Source: Leeuwenhoekiella aequorea (GTDB lineage: Bacteria; Bacteroidota; Bacteroidia; Flavobacteriales; Flavobacteriaceae). From it: a stretch of 64,000 nucleotides of DNA. A program made the position numbers and the translations under genes. The notes beneath the pieces are model-generated. The model made no database searches and was not told the DNA's origin. It was given only the letters and a program-made list of their open reading frames with translations. Below are positions 62,160 through 64,000 of this stretch, one piece after another. How positions within the stretch are numbered: position 1 is the stretch's first letter; each line of letters begins with the position of its first letter. Location of the stretch: assembly GCF_004104375.1 (NCBI RefSeq), contig NZ_QOVM01000002.1:496001-560000 (forward strand). Reading direction: 5' to 3'.

Positions 62160-63968
62160 ATGGCAGAAACAGCAGACAACAAAGAAATTTTACGTGGTGG
62201 TCAATTTTTAGTTAAAGAAACCGCTTGTGAAGATGTTTTTACTCCTGAAGACTTTAACGAGGAGCAAAAAATGATGAAAGAAACGGTTAAAGAATTCGTT
62301 GACCGAGAGATTGTTCCCCACAGAGAGCGTTTTGAACATAAAGATTATGCACTTACGGAAGAGGTTATGCGTAAGGCTGGTGAACTTGGTCTTTTAGGTA
62401 TAGCTGTTCCTGAAGAATATGATGGTCTTGGGATGGGCTTTGTTTCTACAATGCTTGTTTGCGATTATATTTCTGGAGCAACCGGTTCTATCGCTACCGC
62501 TTTTGGTGCACATACCGGTATCGGTACTATGCCTATTACACTTTACGGTACCGAAGAACAGAAGAAAAAATATGTTCCTAAGTTAGCTACAGGTGAATGG
62601 TTTGGCGCTTATTGTTTAACAGAGCCGGGAGCTGGATCTGACGCTAATAGTGGCAAAACTAAAGCCGAACTTTCTTCAGACGAAAAGACCTATAAGATCA
62701 ATGGTCAGAAAATGTGGATCTCAAATGCAGGTTTTTGTAATGTGTTTATTGTTTTTGCACGTATAGAAGATGATAAAAATATCACTGGATTTATTGTAGA
62801 AAATGATCCTACAAACGGAATCTCACTAGGTGAAGAAGAAAAGAAATTAGGTATTCACTCTTCATCAACACGTCAGGTTTTCTTCAACGATACGGTAGTT
62901 CCGGTAGAAAATATGCTTTCAGGTCGTGGAGAAGGTTTTAAAATTGCGATGAATGCACTTAACGTGGGTCGTATAAAACTTGCTGCAGCTTGTCTTGATG
63001 CTCAACGTCGTGTAATTGATATGGGGGTAAAATATGCTAACGAGCGCGTGCAATTTAAAACGCCTATTGCAAAGTTTGGGGCTATAAAATCTAAGCTTGC
63101 CGAGATGGCAACTAATGCTTATGCTTGTGAAAGTGCTGCTTATAGAGCTGCAAAAAATATAGAAGACCGCATTAGTATACGTATTAGCGAAGGCAATACA
63201 CATCAAGAAGCAGAACTTAAAGGTGTTGAAGAATATGCGATTGAATGTTCTATTTTGAAAGTTGCCGCGTCAGAAGATATGCAGAGTTGTGCAGATGAAG
63301 GGATTCAAATATTCGGAGGAATGGGCTTTAGCGCAGATGCTCCTATGGAAGCTGCCTGGAGAGACGCCCGTATCTCCCGTATCTATGAAGGTACAAATGA
63401 GATTAACCGTATGCTGGCTGTAGGAATGCTTGTTAAAAAAGCTATGAAAGGTCACGTAGATCTTTTAAATCCTGCGATGGCGGTAGGTGAAGAATTGACA
63501 GGAATTCCGTCTTTTGACACCCCAGATTATTCAGAGGTACTTTCAGAAGAAAAAGCGATTGTAGCAAAATTGAAGAAAGTATTTTTAATGGTTGCCGGTA
63601 GTGCAATTCAAAAATATGGACCCGATTTAGAATCTCATCAACAGTTATTAATGGCTGCTTCAGATATTCTAATTGAGATTTACATGGCAGAAAGTACCAT
63701 TCTACGTACCGAAAAGAATGTAAAACGTTTTGGTGAAGACACTCAAAAAGAACAAATCGCTATGGCTCAATTATACCTGTATCACGCAGTTGACACCATT
63801 AATTTAAAAGCAAAAGAAGGTATTGTTTCTTTTGCTGAGGGAGATGAACAACGTATGATGCTTATGGGATTAAAGCGTTTTACAAAGTATCAAAATCAGC
63901 CTAATGTAGTTGCTTTACGCAATCTTATTGCTGAAAAGATAACTTCAGAAAATACATATCCATTCTAG
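62160..63968 (+). CDS. Acyl-CoA dehydrogenase (FadE-like, 602 residues)
   Basis: Flavoenzyme for the first beta-oxidation step, passing electrons to ETF. The FAD/substrate motif CLTEPGAGSDANSGKTKAEL is near residues 155-174 and WISNAGFCNVF near 189. The catalytic Glu is in the C-terminal motif ISRIYEGTNEINRM near 412. The protein extends about 200 residues past the standard 380-residue fold, as in very-long-chain acyl-CoA dehydrogenases and FadE of Bacillus. It is the last gene of the marR-fadN-fadA-fadE set in the window. The stop is at 63966-63968. Confidence 0.94.
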   Translation: MAETADNKEILRGGQFLVKETACEDVFTPEDFNEEQKMMKETVKEFVDREIVPHRERFEHKDYALTEEVMRKAGELGLLGIAVPEEYDGLGMGFVSTMLVCDYISGATGSIATAFGAHTGIGTMPITLYGTEEQKKKYVPKLATGEWFGAYCLTEPGAGSDANSGKTKAELSSDEKTYKINGQKMWISNAGFCNVFIVFARIEDDKNITGFIVENDPTNGISLGEEEKKLGIHSSSTRQVFFNDTVVPVENMLSGRGEGFKIAMNALNVGRIKLAAACLDAQRRVIDMGVKYANERVQFKTPIAKFGAIKSKLAEMATNAYACESAAYRAAKNIEDRISIRISEGNTHQEAELKGVEEYAIECSILKVAASEDMQSCADEGIQIFGGMGFSADAPMEAAWRDARISRIYEGTNEINRMLAVGMLVKKAMKGHVDLLNPAMAVGEELTGIPSFDTPDYSEVLSEEKAIVAKLKKVFLMVAGSAIQKYGPDLESHQQLLMAASDILIEIYMAESTILRTEKNVKRFGEDTQKEQIAMAQLYLYHAVDTINLKAKEGIVSFAEGDEQRMMLMGLKRFTKYQNQPNVVALRNLIAEKITSENTYPF

Positions 63969-64000
63969 CCTTTCACTCCTAAGAAAGACTGAAAAAGACC

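Noticed and set aside
1-64000. CRISPR arrays, tRNA or rRNA genes
   Set aside because: No regularly spaced repeats, no cloverleaf sequences and no rRNA core sequences were seen; RNase P RNA is the only structured RNA I could support.

Overview
The window is AT-rich chromosomal DNA from a member of the Bacteroidota, almost certainly a marine-type Flavobacteriaceae. The signs are lineage families (DUF3822, DUF4294, DUF2853, SusC/SusD, single-chain PurL, a fused E1 alpha/beta 2-oxoacid dehydrogenase), Bacteroidota -7 promoter boxes (TAnnTTTG) upstream of several genes, little Shine-Dalgarno signal, and hairpin terminators with long A/T arms. I cannot name genus or species from the sequence. Most of the window is ordinary core genome.

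Layout. 1-6.9 kb: partial kdsB, a RecD/Dda-like helicase, a DUF3822-rsmD cluster, RNase P RNA on the minus strand, dnaX interrupted by a frameshift at a run of ten A, and miaE. 6.9-15.6 kb (minus strand): an outer-membrane barrel protein, the polyphosphate/phosphohistidine cluster pdxH-sixA-ppk1-ppx, RNase Z, a STAS-like small protein overlapping pyrB, pyrR, a 46-residue membrane protein and a DUF4294 protein. 15.7-27.3 kb (plus strand): M42 peptidase, eukaryotic-type topoisomerase IB, uvrA, a LOG-family protein, a large M1-like protein with a degenerate active site and a barrel-like C-terminus, and the fused E1 enzyme. 27.3-35.0 kb (minus strand): menaquinone genes (menI, menF, menD, menB) with DUF2853, a CvfB-like RNA-binding protein and a pair of bacterial PH-domain membrane proteins. 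35.1-46.7 kb: an esterase with an altered nucleophile elbow, a plant-type LRR protein, a phospholipase A-like barrel, an OmpH/Skp chaperone, an ECF sigma factor with a membrane partner and a CpxP-like periplasmic protein, a YCF48-like lipoprotein, an RsmB-type RNA methyltransferase and purL.

46.8-50.6 kb is the one accessory island. It holds short secreted proteins and lipoproteins of unknown function, several broken. One carries an HExxH motif, and a second broken gene is a paralogue of its C-terminal part. Each break can be repaired by removing one base from a run of four T or four A. The island is bracketed by two nearly identical terminator hairpins that form a 21-nt direct repeat.

50.7-64 kb: an orphan susC/susD pair, then fatty-acid degradation: an acyl-CoA ligase, a MarR regulator translationally coupled to a FadN-type multifunctional enzyme, a thiolase and an acyl-CoA dehydrogenase.

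The two results most worth checking are the dnaX arrangement, where the zero frame gives the short gamma-like product and a -1 shift on A AAA AAG gives the long tau-like product, and the hairpin-bracketed island with its uniform frameshifts.
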